DNA of 64,000 nucleotides, taken from NCBI GenBank assembly GCA_030068075.1, contig CM057844.1, forward strand, positions 2,294,001-2,358,000, read 5' to 3'. This stretch comes from Paguma larvata. Taxonomy: Eukaryota; Chordata; Mammalia; Carnivora; Viverridae. Shown piece after piece: positions 23,124 through 34,179 of the stretch. Both the position numbers and the translations under genes were made by a program. The notes under the pieces are model-generated. The model did no database searches. It saw nothing but the letters and a program-made list of their open reading frames with translations, and was not told the DNA's origin. How positions within the stretch are numbered: the first letter of the stretch is position 1; each line of letters opens with the position of its first letter.

Positions 23124-25081
23124 CTGAAAAAAAGTAATTATGAGATTAGAACAGTTTAGCACATAGGGAACACTTAGCATGAAGGACTAAGTAGGAGATC
23201 GAAGTGCATAAAAAAAAACTACAAAAGTTGAAAAGCAAAAACAAACAGTGGCCTGGAGTAGGATTGAGGAGCTCAAGACTCTACGAGAATGATGGGCTGG
23301 GGTTGTTGAATCTGCACATGTGGAACGGGGGTTCCTGAGAGGGTATGTGGTGAGCCCATCACTTGCCCTTCAAGTGTCCTGCCAGTGCAGATTATGCTAC
23401 CTGTAAGTGCCTGCCCCCATGAGCTCTGAGGGAGCCAGCAGACTGCCCAGGAAGTGGTCCATCCAGACACCCAACACTCAGCAGCAGCTGAAAACCTACC
23501 CTGAAAGGATGCTATCCCCAAGCCTGTGATAAGGGTACCGAGACAAGCACCCATCCTAATTGAACATCATTGTGACTGAGGCTCATGCCTGGGATCCAAG
23601 TCTCCTGAATAAGATCAGCTCATAGATTATAACACAAAAAGGCTATTACACAGACCAGCTGTGAGTATAGGGCTCAGCTTGCTGCCATTCTGGGAGCAGC
23701 TCTGTCTGACTGGAATGATCAATTTCCCCTTCAGTGGGAAGCCCTGGGACCTTGCAGGGGAGGGGCCAGACTCTCATTCTGGCCCATGATCATCCCTGAC
23801 AATTTCCCTAAGCCTCCTTCCATCAACCCTCATTTATATGAATGTTATTCATATTCTCAAACCTTTTTCTCTCTTGGGCCTTCTTGTAAGGGACAGTTTT
23901 CCAGGTCTTCATCCTGTTTTGAGCAAATGGTTTGGCCCAACTCCAACTCCATTAAATATATCAAAGTAAACTGCTGTTAAGAAAAAAATGTAGAAAATGC
24001 AGTGAAATACTTGGCGTTAATTAGAAAAACAGAAAACCATAAGGAAAACAGGCAAAAGCTGTGCATACGTAAATGAATAAGGACATATGTATGTGAGATG
24101 TCTCTTATTTTTCTAATTCTTATTTGATTTATTATTTCACCTTTTCCTCTTCATTTTTCATTTTTCTTACAAGAAAATGTCCATACATGCATGTACTAGA
24201 ATCTTCCCTGCAGCACTCTTCCTGATGGCCTGTAGCTACTAGTCACATCCACAGCACCATGAATGCACAGGATAGAAGGCTGCACAGCCAAGAAGCCTCA
24301 TGGTCTGCAGCAACACTGACAGCACCACCCATCTCTCATTGGAGACCTGCACGCCATCAGCCAGACACGAGGTGAGCACACCAGTGAGTCCTTCTCTGGA
24401 GAGTAGGATAACAGGTGTATTAGTCCACTGATCAGCGATCAGAGCTGGCCATCCCTTTCAGGGCAGCATCTAGATGGAGACATAAGTAGTCCTGGGGGCT
24501 GTGAAGGCTCTGCCTCCCTTTATGTGGAAGCTGGCTGCACAGAAGGGCTCTTCTTGTTAACATTCATCAAGGTGGATATTTACAAAAGAAGTGCTGTTCC
24601 ATGTGTTTGTTAGGCTTCTATCAGAAGTTATTAACAGTTATTATTTTGTTTTGTTAAATATAAAGAAGTCCATGAAAGCGCAAGAAGAACTGAAACAGTG
24701 GTGCCTGGGTGGCTCAGTCAGTTAAGTGTCCAACATCATCTCAGGTCATGATCTCCCACTTCATGGGTTTGAGCCCCGCATCGGGCTCTTTGCTGACAGT
24801 TCAGAGCCTACAGCCTGCTTGAGATTTTGTGTCTCCATCTTGCTTTCTGCCCCTCCACCCCCACTTGTGCGCTCTATGTCTCTCAAAAATAAATAGACAT
24901 TAAGAATGTTTTTAATTTTCAAAAAAAGACCTCGAACATAGAAATGAAGCCATAAATCACCATAGGGAGGAATCTGCCTCTCAGTGTACTGACCTGGAAT
25001 GGTCTAGAAAGCTGACTTCACTTGGGACTCAGTTCTTACAGCTAACACACGATACCCACTCATACTTAGACATGTGTCCAC

Positions 25082-25127
<46 letters not shown>

Positions 25128-26989
25128 CTCATGCACTACCAGCCCCACTTGAGTGTTCACCAGACCCTGAGCTAGGACAGAGCTCAGGGGTTGGAGCAGC
25201 AGCTATAATCTCTATGCCCAAGGAGCTCCTGCAGCCTCCAGGTGTCCAGTACTGGATGCTGTCTAAGCAAGGGGCAGAGGGTCAGGAAATGGGAAAGACT
25301 GAGGGAAGTTGGTGGGCTCTGAGCATGAGCTCTCTTCAGGAATGTGATGAAGAGGTGAGATCCTCTCCATCAGAACCCTGCTGGCATGGTGCCTGGCTCA
25401 AGACAGTTCATGCAGGGACAAGAATCTGGGCATGGACAGAATGTGTTCTGGATTCTGTCCAAAGAAAGCACAAAATGATAAGAATTAAACAGCAATGGGA
25501 AAGGTTTGCAACAGAAACTAATGACACATTTCTATCAGACCCAACATCTTTCCCACTCTTAAGGCTCTATAACATAAGACCTTCTTCTGCCTGGGCTGTT
25601 TCATGAATCCTAAATGTCCAGATCTGTTGTGTCTTCTCCAAACTTCCTGTGTCTTTTCAGTTGATAGAGTCACTGCACACCCATGTGTTCTGGGAAAACA
25701 TCCAGGGTCTGTCCTTGAGCCTCTCTTTCTTTCACACCTTCATACCAGTGCACCCCACATCGACCTCCAACATATGCAGAATCCAGCACTTCTTCCACTT
25801 CTCAGTGACCAGGGACCATCCCCTGCATCTCAGTGGGTGTAGAGCCTCTGAGAGACCTCCTTCCATGGGTCTCCAGAACTCCAAAGATAATATCCCAAGT
25901 CTTCACCTGGGGCCCTGTAGGTGCCCCTAGTCTCACCTCCCACTGCACTCCTGCCTCTCTTTGCCTCTTTCTTAGCAACTCCAGTCCCTGGAATTTCAAG
26001 CTTTCCCCAGGGTCACTTGTTGCCTGTCCCCCTATGGTCGTCTCCATGGCTGCTTGCCCTCCGCATCCCCACCCTCCATGTGACTAGGTCCTTCCAAGAG
26101 TACCCATCATTTACATGCGTTACCTGACCGCTCTCCATGCCCCTCGTCTCCCCTCAGCCTTGGGCCCCCACACATACAGCTCTAGCCCCAACTTTCCACA
26201 ATTTCACTTATGAACTTGGGGGCTGTTGGCCTGTCCTCACCAGCATGACAGTCCCATGAGAACACAACCCTGTCTGTCTTCTCTGCCACCTCCCACCCAG
26301 GCCTGATCCCACAGTGCTTCATGCAGGAGACTCACATCTCACTGCTATCATGCCTTTCCTTCTCAAGATTTTGTTTCCCATTTACTGCTTTTCTTAGTCT
26401 TTCTTGATTGTATGTCCCTGCTGCTCTGGCTTCTCCCAGCTGCCTCATCAGCCCCTGTTCTTCCCTCCCTCATTCCACAGCTGGATCTTTGCCTTCAGTG
26501 CTTGCTTTTTGCTTACCTCTTTCCTTCTCCCGTCTGTTATTCAGGGATCTCGCTCATGAAGGAAAAGAATCGGAAACGTGGAGCACTTCTAATGAGACCT
26601 TGAATTTTTTTAACAATATTTTCCAATTAAAATGATGATACAACAGATCATATTAAAATGATCAATTAAATTGATGATACACAAAAGACCTAGGCATTTA
26701 GGATTGCTCTTTCCCATGGATCCAGGACTTGCCTTTCTCAGGTGTGGTCTCAAGGTGAACTTGGAGGCACAGAGAGAGAGGACACACCACTTACCTTGCG
26801 CTGGCTTCGCCGTACCCACAGCAGCTTGTATGCGTACTCATCTGGATAGACTTGGTTGAAATGGAACACCGCAAACTCTACACACAGGGCAAAGTAATTT
26901 GCTCTCCTACTAATGTCCACAAAATCAGAACTACAGACATGAGGCACCAGCACACTGAGCCCCAGAAGTAGAGGTGCCTTCAGGAGCAT
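23043..26989 (-). CDS. CST12: CST12-like type-2 cystatin, copy A (three exons, intact)
   Basis: Joining 26989-26795, 23973-23863 and 23123-23043 gives 128 codons plus stop, all phase 0, the intron phase used by type-2 cystatins. It resembles mouse cystatin-12 as I remember it, notably in the NCPLQEGP motif and exon lengths. A signal peptide covers about residues 1-20 ([20 protein letters not shown]). All four cysteines of the two disulfides are present (TIC, ENC, VDC, STC), as is the PW loop (VRPWF) and one N-glycosylation sequon (NST). The QxVxG papain-binding loop at the exon 1/2 joint is replaced by RKQFTL, as expected in the CST9/CST12 group, so protease inhibition is doubtful. The exon 2 donor is weak. 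Family members act in testis or epididymis. Splicing is inferred from sequence only. Confidence 0.78.
23863..23973 (-). CDS. CST12: CST12-like copy A, exon 2 (37 codons)
   Basis: Too short to stand out as an ORF. The acceptor is TTTTTTTCTTAACAG, then [20 protein letters not shown] and [17 protein letters not shown]. The donor is AAG|GTTTGA: it has the GT but departs from the consensus at +3 to +5. It holds the first disulfide pair. Confidence 0.85.
24698..24925 (+). mobile_element. CAN-SINE inside intron 1 of CST12-like copy A
   Basis: GTGCCTGGGTGGCTCAGTCA head, GTTTGAGCCCCGC box B region, tail with AAATAAATAGACATTAAG. It is absent from the aligned site in duplicon B (about 33655), so it inserted after the duplication. 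Confidence 0.92.
25082..25123. repeat. (CA)n microsatellite
   Basis: About 20 CA units in intron 1 of copy A. Duplicon B has only a short, interrupted version near 33800-33830. Confidence 0.95.
26795..26989 (-). CDS. CST12: CST12-like copy A, exon 1 (65 codons)
   Basis: From MLLKAPLLL (ATG with A at -3) to RRSQRK, then a perfect GTAAGT donor. It encodes the signal peptide and the first helix (VEFAVFHFN) and strand ([12 protein letters not shown]). An upstream in-frame ATG at 27079 gives a 30-residue extension without signal-peptide character, so the inner ATG is preferred. Confidence 0.88.
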
Positions 26990-27400
26990 ACTGCCTGGTG
27001 TCAGCCCTGGAGGCCAGCAGCACACAGATGGCAGGGAAGTAGCTGGTGTGGCCCCACCCTCTGCAGCTCTGCATCCCACACAGCCCTACCCCAATGAGTC
27101 CCTGGGCCACCAGCTGGTGCTCTGTCCAGCTCCTCCCCTTCACTGCCTGCCTTGTCCCTCCCATCATTACAAACAGAAGGCAGAGCAGGAGCTCTCAATT
27201 TTCGCTCCTTTATTCCATAAGCCTTGGATGCAGGGATATGCATGAAAGATGCTCTGTTTCCAGGGCTACACCCCCCTGCCCCAGCCTAGCCCTAATGCGC
27301 CCTAATCGGGGGTCTTGGGCCCACCGCCCTTGTTCTCATGGCAGTGTATCCTACACCTGGAAAGTCACAGGAACTCTTAGGAACACTGGTGAGCCCTGAG

Positions 27401-28589
27401 TCCCGGGGAGTTGAGGTAAAAACAAGGTCTACCTCTGACGATGACTGCAGCCTGTGACCCCTGGGGGCATCAAGAGGGTACAGGAAAGGGCCACCACTGG
27501 GGATGGGGGACCATCCCGTCCATCACCTCTGGCACCTACTGAACTATTTTCCATGAGGTCTGACTGTGCTTAGCAGTGGAGAGAGGGATTTATAATGTCC
27601 TAGGGTGGGTGGAGAGAATGCTCAGGACAAGGGAAGCATACTAGCCCAGGGTAGGGCTCTGCTGGAATGGACATGGATGGCAGCCATAGGCCTGGGTCAG
27701 GAGCTGGGAAGGGCAGGTCCAGCTCAACACCAGCCCACATGCATTTCCACACATCTGCCACTTTGAGATCCCGTGGCCTTTGCCATGTCATTGTTGTCAG
27801 GCTTCTTGCAGAGGCAAGGTACTTGCCTGACTTCATACAAAGCAATGGGAGTGAGCAGACTGGGAAAGTATGACATGCTGCCCACATGTATGAAGACACT
27901 CTGCAAGGGAAGGATTTTTCCACCTTGGTCATGGAGTAAATAGACACATGCACATTGATGATGATCCCAGAAAGGGTACAGGGTCAGGGCCACAGCTGAG
28001 GGGACAGGCCATAAGTACAGACTGGGGCTACCCCAGGAAGAGATGGGAGTGTGGCCTGAATCGCAGACACTATTGTGACCACCTTCACTTCTGCACATCA
28101 GTAGATGGCTGGAGACATGGGCATCTAAGGACAATCATCACGAGGACTCCACAATCTACCTCCGAGTATATCCGAGTCTGAGTGCCTCCTCCTCTAAGGA
28201 GTTCAGGGCCCTGACACAGGTTTTTCCTCCCTATTCCAGCCAGCAGGATGGCTAGAGTGGCCATCATCACCTTTTGAGAATTGCAGGATCTGTAACGAGG
28301 CCCCTTTTCATTCCTAACGTGGGTCATGACTGCCTCACTTCTAGAACTCTCTCACCAGGGTTCAGCAATTTCATAAGGCCTGCCAATGGATCAGCTGTTG
28401 GATTTCTTGACCCTTTCTATCAATCTATTTCTTCTTTCTTTTGATTGTGCTTTTTTTGGTGATAATTTCCTTGCATTCTTGAGAGAGAGACTGTGATCAT
28501 CAGTCATCCTAGCATTCATCTTTGGCTTGTGCCTGTCTGGACCATTGCTTTCCTTGAAGCTGAACTCCAGCATCACCATATATACTTGT
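27401..28589. other. Spacer between duplicons, no gene recognised
   Basis: Relatively GC-rich sequence upstream of copy A. The longest frame, minus 27724-28134 (136 codons), contains many Cys and His but has no motif I know and overlaps other frames of similar length. I treat it as non-coding. Confidence 0.45.
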
Positions 28590-28905
28590 CACATCATAAG
28601 TTTTAATCATTTCCTTTGATAATATTCCCTAATCAGAACTGAGATTACTTCTCCAGCCCATGTGTTATTTAAAGGTGGGTTTCTGACTCAACAACTATTT
28701 TTCTCCTTAATTTCAATCCACTCCTTAATTTCTTTTTTTTTTCCACTCCTTAATTTCAAACCACTGCAGTCAGAGAAATTATTCCATATGATATCAATTC
28801 TTTCAAATTCATTGAGATTTGCTTTATGGATCAGAACATGTTCAGTTTGGATCAATATTCTATCAGCTGAAGAATACATGATGTGTAGTTCGTGGTGAAT
28901 GTTCT
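28590..28905 (-). mobile_element. Ancient LINE-1 fragment
   Basis: The minus-strand translation contains an endonuclease-region-like stretch (NEFERIDIIWNNFSDCSGLK), the L1 phrase otherwise written [20 protein letters not shown] in the intact copy. Heavily decayed. Confidence 0.6.
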
Positions 28906-29742
28906 ATGTTATTAATTTGTCAAAATAACACTGAAGTGGAGCACAGAGTGATGCATGGTAAATCTCACTTCATAAGGCACCATAGGAGAAATCGAAATAG
29001 AGAAGCTATCACTCAGCAAGCTGAAGTGGCCACATGGGGATGTCAAGGTACAATGCAGATGGAGTCAAAAGATCTGGGGCACATGCCTTTACTGGATAGA
29101 GTGCTTTGGGGTTCTTAGAACAGGGCCAGATTCGTCAGTTCAACCTGCTCTTAAGAGCAGGGTTCTAATAAACCCCATAACGGTCTTATCTAAGGGCACA
29201 CAAAAGGGAGGCTCTGGAGGCAGGGGAGACTATTGCTCACAAGGGCAGTAGGGGAACTCACATTGGGTACTTCCATTTGCTTTTGACTCTAGGGCACATG
29301 CTGTGCTTATATGAGAGGTTAGTGTCACTTTTAGGACCCCTCAGCCCTCTTGGCCACACGAAGTGGATGCCAAGGCAGCAGTACCCTGGAATAACTTAGT
29401 TAAACTCTGAACAATTATCAAAAATCAATGTATTCTTAAATTTTTGTATATATTTTCTGATTTTTACCTGGTGGGTTCTGTCAGTTATCAGATGCGGGTT
29501 TGATTGTTCTCCCTCTAGACCTGGGTGTGGCTTTACCGATCTGGAGACAGTAAAAAGAGGTGGCCCAAGGATAGAACTGTTATAACTTTCATATTCAAGC
29601 AAAGCTACGATCTTCAGTTCTCAAAAGGTTATGTTTCTAGTCCCATACTTTTTGAGAGCTACAGGAGGCCACAGTCAGAATCACAAACCTGCACTCACAC
29701 CTTTGTGTACGATGGGAAGCTCATTAAAACATCAGTGCAAGG
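28906..29742. other. No gene recognised
   Basis: Unique-looking sequence between the old L1 piece and the next SINE. Small open frames have no recognisable content. Confidence 0.4.
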
Positions 29743-29940
29743 CTTATTTTTTTATGTTTATTTATTTAGTTAGTTTTGAGAGCGGGGGCAGGAAGGGGCA
29801 GAGACAGAGGGAGACAAAATCCAAATAAAGCTCTGTGATGTCAACACAAAGCCTAACGCAGGGCTCTAACTCCTGAATCATGAGAGTACGACCTGAGCCA
29901 AAGTCAGATGTTTAACCATTTGAGCCACCCAGGTGCCCCT
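29743..29940 (-). mobile_element. CAN-SINE, minus orientation
   Basis: Starts TTTTTTTATGTTTATTTATT with GAGAGCGGGGGCAGGAAGGG and ends GAGCCACCCAGGTGCCCC. The flanks AGTGCAAGG and TGTGCAGGG may be a diverged duplication. Confidence 0.9.
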
Positions 29941-30744
29941 GTGCAGGGTTTAAAATAACCCAGGGACTGGGTATGCTGGGGGATGTGGCACTAACACAGG
30001 GACATTTGCAAAGCCCCCAGGTGTACATAAGGTGTATCTGAGCTCAAAGCACAACATAATTGAAGAGAACAAGATGCCAGACCTTCCCAATGTGAAATGG
30101 GAGCAAAGATAAAGGTGTTCACCTATGAGGGGCACCTGTGAGCAGCACCAGTTAGTACTCAGGGAGGCTCTGGCTCTCCCCTTAGGCCCCTGAGCAGTGA
30201 ATGGCTAGACCACTCTGAATCTGAGTGATCTCAAGCCAAGGGCAGGTAATATGCTGGATGTGCTGACCACAGACCTACCTTAGTTTATATTTTCCCCTAT
30301 CCGATTGTGAGGAGACATCAAAAATTCTACACACAGGTTGGTCAAAAGACCAAACCTAGCTCAGGCCACTACCTTTATGCTGGCCCAATTGAAGCTTCCC
30401 AGAATGCTTATAGCTTCATCTTGAGAATCGTTCAGCAAGAAAGGGGCAGACTTTCAATCACAGTCAAATTAGACCCCCTAGAAACCTAAAAGTGGGTAGG
30501 GTAACCCCTAACCCCTCCATTCTGAAGGATTCCTCCAAGTGGCAATGGCACTGCCTCTCTGTTCCAGTTATGCCTTCATGTGCTCCCATACTCTCTTCAC
30601 TCTGGCCCTTCAGTGCTACTCACCACGCAGATCCCAGAAGACATACTTACTCATCAGGCTGGGTGTCCATCACCACATGCCTGTTGCAGGAGTAGCGATT
30701 GGTACTAACAGCATTCGAGGCCAGTCTGGGCTGGGAGGGGGGTA

Positions 30745-31006
30745 CAGATATATCAGGGAATAGGTGGGACATGGTGACTGGAGCTGTCATGTTCTGAAAT
30801 TTCCTCAGAGGCTCTGAAGAAGACCTACTTGAAGAGCTTCAGGAGGATCATGTGCATCTGCCCTGATGAGTGTCAGGGCAGGCATCAGGGAGCAGGTGAC
30901 ACATAGTGACTGGATCTGTTGTGTTCTGAGCTATTCTCAAAGGCCCTGGAGAAAACCTAATTATGTGTCAGTGAGGCTCATGTGCAGATGCCCTGATGGG
31001 TGTCCA
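30745..31006. repeat. Internal tandem duplication within duplicon B (about 130-bp unit)
   Basis: Two successive copies run from a TCAGGGA(A/G)(T/C)AGGTG-like start to the phrase CATGTGCA(T/G)(C/A)TGCCCTGATG(A/G)GTGTC. The first (about 30745-30875) is diverged; the second (about 30876-31006) is almost identical to duplicon A at 22332-22460. Duplicon A has only one copy. Confidence 0.7.
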
Positions 31007-31227
31007 TGGAGGGCAAAGCCTTTTATCAGCTTCACTCACCCATCTCCAATTCCTGTAATGAGATATGGCCCCACTGCAGAAGGACCACCCCATTGTGAGC
31101 CTTTCCCCAGAGCTGGAAGAGAGAAGATACAGTGGCTGTTTCCTCACAAAATTATCTTCCTTCCTTTTGAGTGGAATAGATGAAAGGCATGGAGAGATTG
31201 GAGAATGAATGAAGGAATGGATACATG

Positions 31228-31259
31228 GGTGGGTGGATGGATGGATGGATGGATGGATA
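31228..31259. repeat. (GGAT)n microsatellite in duplicon B
   Basis: About seven GGAT/GGTG units at the position corresponding to 22682-22708. Confidence 0.9.
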
Positions 31260-31490
31260 ACTGAATGAGTAAATATACCAACCAACCAGTGGGGGCCCTG
31301 AAAGAATCACTAGGGCAGCCTCCCATGAGCTGGGGAATCCTATTGACTCAACACTCAGCACCTACAGCCAACACAAGAACAATAAAGATGATCGCTTCTC
31401 CACCTCTTGTCACAGCAGCAACATTTATAAAATAAAATGATGTGGGAGAGTGCAAAATTGACAGGGACCCAGAAAGTTCTCTGAGATGCC

Positions 31491-31496
31491 TTTAAT
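31491..31496 (-). terminator. ATTAAA hexamer of copy B
   Basis: At the same place as the candidate polyadenylation signal of copy A, now only about 35 nt past the extended stop. Confidence 0.4.
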
Positions 31497-31529
31497 TCCC
31501 CTGGTGCTGAACAGACCTCGGATTACAGA

Positions 31530-31673
31530 CTAACTGTTGCTGTCTGGAGGAAAGGCAACTTCCGCTTGAGGAGCCAGGAGCAACTTCCCAGCATATTTCT
31601 GCATGCAGGTGCCATTCAGGACAGAGAACTGGGAAAGCCATGGTCTGACATCCACAACAAAAGTGCAATCCAC
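31530..31673 (-). pseudogene. CST12-like copy B, exon 3 equivalent with stop-loss
   Basis: After the CCAG acceptor: [26 protein letters not shown], then TAT where copy A has TAG, followed by 20 more codons (ending PPDSNS) and TAG. The N-glycosylation site of copy A is changed from NST to NGT, still a sequon. Confidence 0.85.
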
Positions 31674-32506
31674 CTGGAAAAAAAAGTAATTATGAGCTTA
31701 GAACGGAGATTAATACATGGAGAACACTCAGCATGAAGGATTGAGTAAGAGTTCAAGGTTCATGAAAAACTACAAAAGATGAAAAGCAAAAACAAACAGT
31801 GGCCTGGGGTAGGATTTGAGGAGCTCAAGTCTCAACCAGAATGATGGGCTGGGGTTGCTGAATCTGCACATGTGGAATAAGCGTTCCTGAGAGGGCATGT
31901 GGTGAGCCCATCACTTGCCCTTCAGAGGTCCTACCAGTGCATGTGATGAGGCCTCAACACCACACCCACACACACCCATGAGTTCTGAGGGAGCCAGCAG
32001 ACCACCTAGAAGGTGGTCCAGCTGGACACCCAATGTTCAGCAGTAGCTGCAAACCTACCCTGAAGGGAGGCTACCTCCAAGGCTGGGATGCAAGACTGAG
32101 ACACATCCTTGAAGCCCAGGGGAATAGATGGGAAGGTGGTATGACCGAACAAACTAAACAGTCCTCCAAAACCAAAATACAGGGGCAAGGGAAGAGCTAG
32201 GATAACAAAGAGTGAAGAGGGTCTGCCCAAACCTGAAGTCTCAGGAAGCATCCAGGCTGGGCTTTTGGGGTGCACTCCATCCTGGGAGGAAGGTCACAAG
32301 GGTGTCCGCAGGGTGTATCTGGTGGACCAGCCAGGTGAGCACAAGACTCAGCTTCACTGTTCTGCTGGAAGAAGCTCTGTCTGCTTAGTGTGACCAAGTT
32401 TCCTTCCCAGGGGAATGCTCATTCTGGCCCAGGATCATCCCTGATAACTATTCAAGCTTAATTTCATAGACCTTCCCTAATATAATTTTTAATTTTATTC
32501 TCAAAT

Positions 32507-32608
32507 CTTTTTCTCTCCCGAGCCTTCTTGCAAGGGACAGTTGTTTATGTCTTCATCCTTCTTTTTACAAATCGTGTGGTGCAACTTCAGCTCCATTAAA
32601 AATGGAGC
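32507..32608 (-). pseudogene. CST12-like copy B, exon 2 equivalent
   Basis: [17 protein letters not shown] then [17 protein letters not shown], 34 codons if the shifted AG at 32609-32610 is the acceptor. With the acceptor aligned to copy A the exon is 104 nt and out of frame. The base after AAG is A, giving AT instead of the GT donor. Confidence 0.8.
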
Positions 32609-33240
32609 CTCTGTCAAGAAAAAATTATAAAACAACTGCTAAATATTTGCTTTCCATGAATGAATAAAAGACAGAGAATCAAGCAAAACAGTGGACAAAG
32701 GATGAAAATATGCATATAAATAGGATATGTAAATCCTCTGTAATTTCTCTGTAAGCATATAATCAACAGAAAAGTGTCTCTATATGCACCTAAAGCATGC
32801 ACTAGAATCTTCCCTGCGACACTCTTCCTGATGGCCTGTAGCTACTAGTAACATCCACAGCACCATGAACACACAGGATGGAAGGCTGCACAGCAAGGAG
32901 CTTGCATGGTCTGCAGCAACACCCATATCTCATTGTACACCTGCACGCCATCAGCCAGACACAAGGTGAGCACGCCAGTGAGTCCTTCTCTGGAGAGTAG
33001 GATAACAGGTGTGTTAGTACACTGATCAGCGATCAGAACTGGCCATCCCTTTCGGGGCAGCATCTAGATAGAGACGTAGGGGATCCTGGGGGTTGGAAAT
33101 GCTCTGCCTCTCTTCATGTGGGAGCTGGCTGCACAGAAGGGCTCATCTTGCTAATGTTCATCAAGGTAAATGTTTATAAAGAAGTGCTGTTCCATGAGTT
33201 TGTTAGACTTCTATCGGAAGTTATTAACAATTATTATTAT

Positions 33241-33618
33241 TTTTTTATTATTTAAGTTCAAGTTAGTTAACAAATAGTGTAGTCTTGACTTCAGGAGTAG
33301 AACCCAGTGATTCATCTCTTACATATGATAACAAGTGCTCATCCAAACAAGTGGCTTCCTTAATGCCCATCACCCATTTAACACATCCCCCTACCTACCT
33401 CCCCTCCAGCAACGCTCAGTTTGTTCTCTGTATTAAGAATCTCTTATGGTTTGCCTCCCTCTCTGTTTTCATCTTATTTTTCCTTCTCTTCCCCTATGTT
33501 GATCTGTTGAGTTTCTCAAATTCCACATGAGTGAAATTATGATATCTGTCTTTCTCTGACTGATTTATTTCACTTAGCAAAATATCCCCTAGTTCCATCC
33601 ACACCGAAAATAAAATTT
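33241..33618 (-). mobile_element. LINE-1 3'-end insertion in intron 1 of copy B
   Basis: Phrases TTTAAGTTCAAGTTAGTTAAC, CATCACCCATTTAACACATC and TTTGTTCTCTGTATTAAGAA are a minus-strand L1 3' end. Duplicon A lacks it at the aligned site (about 24645), so it postdates the duplication or was lost from A. Confidence 0.88.
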
Positions 33619-34179
33619 TTTATTTCACCTTGTTAAATAGAAGTCCATGAAAACTCAAGAAGAATTCAAACATAGAAATGTAGCCAGAAACCACCATAGA
33701 AAGGAAACTGTCTTTCATTAGACTGACCTATAATTGTCTAGAAAGTTGACTTCATTTGTGACTCAGTTCCTACAGCTGACACATGATACCCACTCATACT
33801 CCAACACACACCAACAACACACTCACATACGTATACTCATGTACCCCCAACTCCGCTTGCATGGTCACCAGACCCTGAGCTAAGACAGGGCACAGGTACT
33901 GGGAGAGCAGGTGTAGCACCTGTGCCCAAGAAGCTCCTATGACCTCCAGGCGTCCAGGGCTGGATGATGTCCAAGAAAGAGACAGAGAGTCAGAAAATGG
34001 GAAGACTGAAGGAAGCTGGTGGGCTCTGTGCACAGAAGGGGCCATACCCAGTCTCTTCAAGAGTGTGGTTTAGAGGTAAAACACCACCTCCCACCAGAGC
34101 CCTGATGGCATGGTGTCTGGTTCAGGGCAGTTCATGTGGGGACCAGAATCTGGGCATGGACAGAATGACTGCCACCTAC

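Larger units (their letters stand above)
21720..27400. repeat. Cystatin duplicon A
   Basis: This block aligns by eye, in the same orientation, with 30150-34850 (duplicon B), through the flanks, all three cystatin exons and the introns. Shared anchors include CTCCATTCTGAA, CATCAGGCTGGGTGTC, CATTGTGAGCCTTTCCCCAG, GATGGGCTGGGGTTG and TTGTCCCTCCCATCAT. Differences include a SINE (24698-24925) and a long CA repeat present only in A, and an L1 tail (33241-33618) and an internal duplication present only in B. A tandem duplication of a whole cystatin gene is the simplest explanation. Confidence 0.88.

Noticed and set aside
25214..26087. Plus-strand frames of 79-130 codons opposite CST12-like copy A intron 1
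   Set aside because: Overlapping frames without homology, partly disrupted in the aligned duplicon B.
27724..28134. 136-codon Cys/His-rich minus frame
   Set aside because: No motif spacing of a known domain, no splice or promoter context, and overlapping frames of similar length.
22487..31361. Minus frames rich in His-Pro-Ser-Ile in both duplicons
   Set aside because: They are translations of the (GGAT)n microsatellite and adjoining conserved non-coding sequence; similarity between them comes from the duplication.
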